From: an uncultured Bacteroidia bacterium
GTDB lineage: Bacteria > Bacteroidota > Bacteroidia > NS11-12g > UBA9320
NCBI GenBank assembly: GCA_943789165.1
Contig: CALSTB010000002.1
Location: 186,001 to 250,000 of the forward strand
Length of the DNA: 64,000 bases
Direction of reading: 5' to 3'
The translations under genes and the position numbers were made by a program. The notes under the pieces are model-generated. The model did no database searches. It saw only the letters and a list, made by a program, of their open reading frames with translations, and was not told the origin of the DNA. Shown piece by piece: positions 62,532-64,000 of this stretch; the stretch's first letter is position 1, and every line of letters begins with the position of its first letter.

Positions 62532-64000
62532 ATGCCCTTCAAACGCCGTTCGCAAATTCTTAAAACAACCTTTGTCTTAACGGCAATCGTGTTTAGTTTT
62601 TTCTCCTCAGTTAAGGCGGATCACATTATCGGTTCTGACTTTTCATACAGCTGTACGAGCACCAACGACAGTATCTTTAACGTTGTCTACAATTTTTACC
62701 GTGACTGCAATGGATGTTATGTTTTAGGGCAATCTCCAAAGTGTGGAACATCGGAAAACTGTGCGTCCAGTAGCACGGCACCTACTTCATTAAAAGTAAC
62801 GTGCTTAAAAGGTGGCAATTTCTCGACGACCCTATCTCTTAAAAGAACTTCAATTGTTGACATCACCAAAACCTGTAAAGCAGTTAAAAGTAGATGTGCT
62901 CAACCTTGTAATGGTTCATTCCCATACGGTATAGAAAAACACACCTTCGAGGGACAATTAGACCTAACTCAAGCCATTAAAAATGGTTGCTGCAACGTGG
63001 AAATCTCGGCCTTGTTGTATGTACGTAGTGCGCTAATTACGACTGGACAACAGCAACAAACGTTTTACACTTCTTGTGAAATAAATGTGTGTGATGCAAA
63101 ATGTAACACATCTCCTACCCTAACAAATGACCCGGTAGCTATTTTATGCTGTAACCAACCCTACGTCTTTAACAACGGTGCGGTTGACTTTGCCGACAAC
63201 GATTCAATATCCTACAGTTTTGCACCAGCTTTTCGTGGACAAAACCAACAAACAAGTTATAGTGGAAGCCGTAGTCCTGACAACCCAATTTCAACTTATT
63301 ACCCAGGTTCATTAAAGTTTCCATATTGTAATCCAAACGCAAACCCACCCATTGGTATTTGCCTTGATGAGTTTACAGGAGACATCATATTTACGCCTAC
63401 CAAGTGCGGAGAAATTGCCGTTGTCGTGATCCAAATGACGGAATGGCGAAAAGACTCTACTGGAAAATACAAAAAGATTGGAGTCACGCGACGTGATATG
63501 CAATTCATTGTCATGAGTTGTCCAGACAACAACCCACCGTCTATCACCAATACCAAATACACGTTCAGGGTTTGTGAAGCCGAACAAATCTGCTTTAACA
63601 TCACAACCGACGATAAAGTAAAGAAACCACCTCCACCCACTCCTGCTCCAGATCCTGATACTGTTCAGTTGAATTGGAACAGAGGTATTCCAGGTGCTAC
63701 CTTTACCATTATTGATACCAGTGCAAGACTAAAAACCGGAAGATTTTGTTGGACGCCACCTTTAGGAACGTCTTCCACCCTTCCATACACCTTTACAGCA
63801 ACGGTTAACGACGACGCTTGTCCACTAGCTGCGAGTGCAACAAGGGCATTCCAAATTTATGTAGACCCAATGGCACAGGCCGAAAGAGACGTTGACACCT
63901 TTGACTGCGGCAAATACTCCTTTACAAGTACACCTTTCCCTAACTTCCTAAATCCACCGAAATATCGTTGGCAATTGATGGATACTGCTGGGAATATTAT
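62532..64000 (+). CDS. Cysteine-rich surface protein, gliding/T9SS-associated type, 3' end outside window
   Basis: The frame runs open to the right edge (at least 489 codons). A signal peptide (LTAIVFSFFSSVKA) ends before DHIIGSDFSYSC. The opening with HIIGSDFSY and VYNFYRDCNGC resembles the N-terminus of large Bacteroidota proteins that end in a gliding-motility or T9SS sorting domain; that end is not visible here. The first 220 residues hold many cysteines, often in pairs (NGCCNVE, LCCNQPY). PKD-like beta domains follow. Function: probably surface adhesion, inferred. Confidence 0.75.
   Translation, partial: MPFKRRSQILKTTFVLTAIVFSFFSSVKADHIIGSDFSYSCTSTNDSIFNVVYNFYRDCNGCYVLGQSPKCGTSENCASSSTAPTSLKVTCLKGGNFSTTLSLKRTSIVDITKTCKAVKSRCAQPCNGSFPYGIEKHTFEGQLDLTQAIKNGCCNVEISALLYVRSALITTGQQQQTFYTSCEINVCDAKCNTSPTLTNDPVAILCCNQPYVFNNGAVDFADNDSISYSFAPAFRGQNQQTSYSGSRSPDNPISTYYPGSLKFPYCNPNANPPIGICLDEFTGDIIFTPTKCGEIAVVVIQMTEWRKDSTGKYKKIGVTRRDMQFIVMSCPDNNPPSITNTKYTFRVCEAEQICFNITTDDKVKKPPPPTPAPDPDTVQLNWNRGIPGATFTIIDTSARLKTGRFCWTPPLGTSSTLPYTFTATVNDDACPLAASATRAFQIYVDPMAQAERDVDTFDCGKYSFTSTPFPNFLNPPKYRWQLMDTAGNI

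Noticed and set aside
63299-63640. Minus-strand frames of about 90-113 codons near the right edge
   Set aside because: They are antisense to the long surface-protein frame, which has a signal peptide and domain likeness.

Overview
The window comes from a member of the Bacteroidota, most likely a Flavobacteriales lineage near Crocinitomicaceae or Cryomorphaceae. Supporting signs are a Bacteroidota-type division/wall cluster, TonB-dependent receptor plus HmuY-like lipoprotein, a gliding/T9SS-style surface protein, Mpl, weak Shine-Dalgarno sites, frequent TTG/GTG starts and -7 elements of the TAnnTTTG type. The lineage is inferred from gene content only. Genes are densely packed and often overlap at stop/start codons. 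No rRNA, tRNA, insertion sequence or CRISPR array was seen.

Layout. 1-13 kb: a large sensor kinase (cut by the left edge), a cyclophilin lipoprotein, leuS, gmhA, a rhomboid protease, a SPOUT RNA methyltransferase and a 1161-residue surface protein. 13-15.4 kb: a repeat-rich island with a YefM/YoeB-type toxin-antitoxin pair and a lipoprotein of unknown function. 15.4-17.6 kb: mpl and two small unknown genes. 17.9-24.8 kb: a metal-import operon (binding lipoprotein, ATPase, permease fused to an MntR/DtxR-like domain, second permease, TonB-dependent receptor, HmuY-like lipoprotein), giving a route from outer membrane to cytoplasm. 24.9-39.6 kb: mixed genes, including a TolB-like propeller, group III truncated haemoglobin with a cupin, two proteins with TonB C-terminal domains, a minus-strand set (M23 peptidase, bcp, AMP nucleosidase, DsbA/FrnE), an ALDH7-type dehydrogenase, an AI-2E-family permease and methylmalonyl-CoA epimerase. 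39.7-41.7 kb: iscS-iscU-iscA. 41.7-42.4 kb: a beta-barrel gene with an apparent frameshift in its signal peptide. 42.5-43.0 kb: a NusG/UpxY-like antiterminator.

43.3-58.2 kb is a complete dcw cluster: mraZ, rsmH, ftsL-like, ftsI, murE, mraY, murD, ftsW, murG, murC, ftsQ, ftsA, ftsZ. It makes lipid II and then the division machinery. Three periodic MraZ boxes precede it, and a duplicated 71-nt hairpin element with compensating base changes follows it. On the minus strand come rbfA, a LolC/E-like permease and pth. The last 3 kb hold an SPFH protein, a 49-residue protein and a ribbon-helix-helix protein behind a palindromic promoter, then a cysteine-rich surface protein cut by the right edge.

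The best candidates for something new are: (1) the duplicated covarying element after ftsZ; (2) the metal operon with a sensor domain built into its permease and its own TonB receptor/HmuY pair; (3) the SPFH/49-aa/RHH operon with an apparent autoregulatory operator; (4) a multi-hairpin intergenic element at 26.9-27.1 kb.
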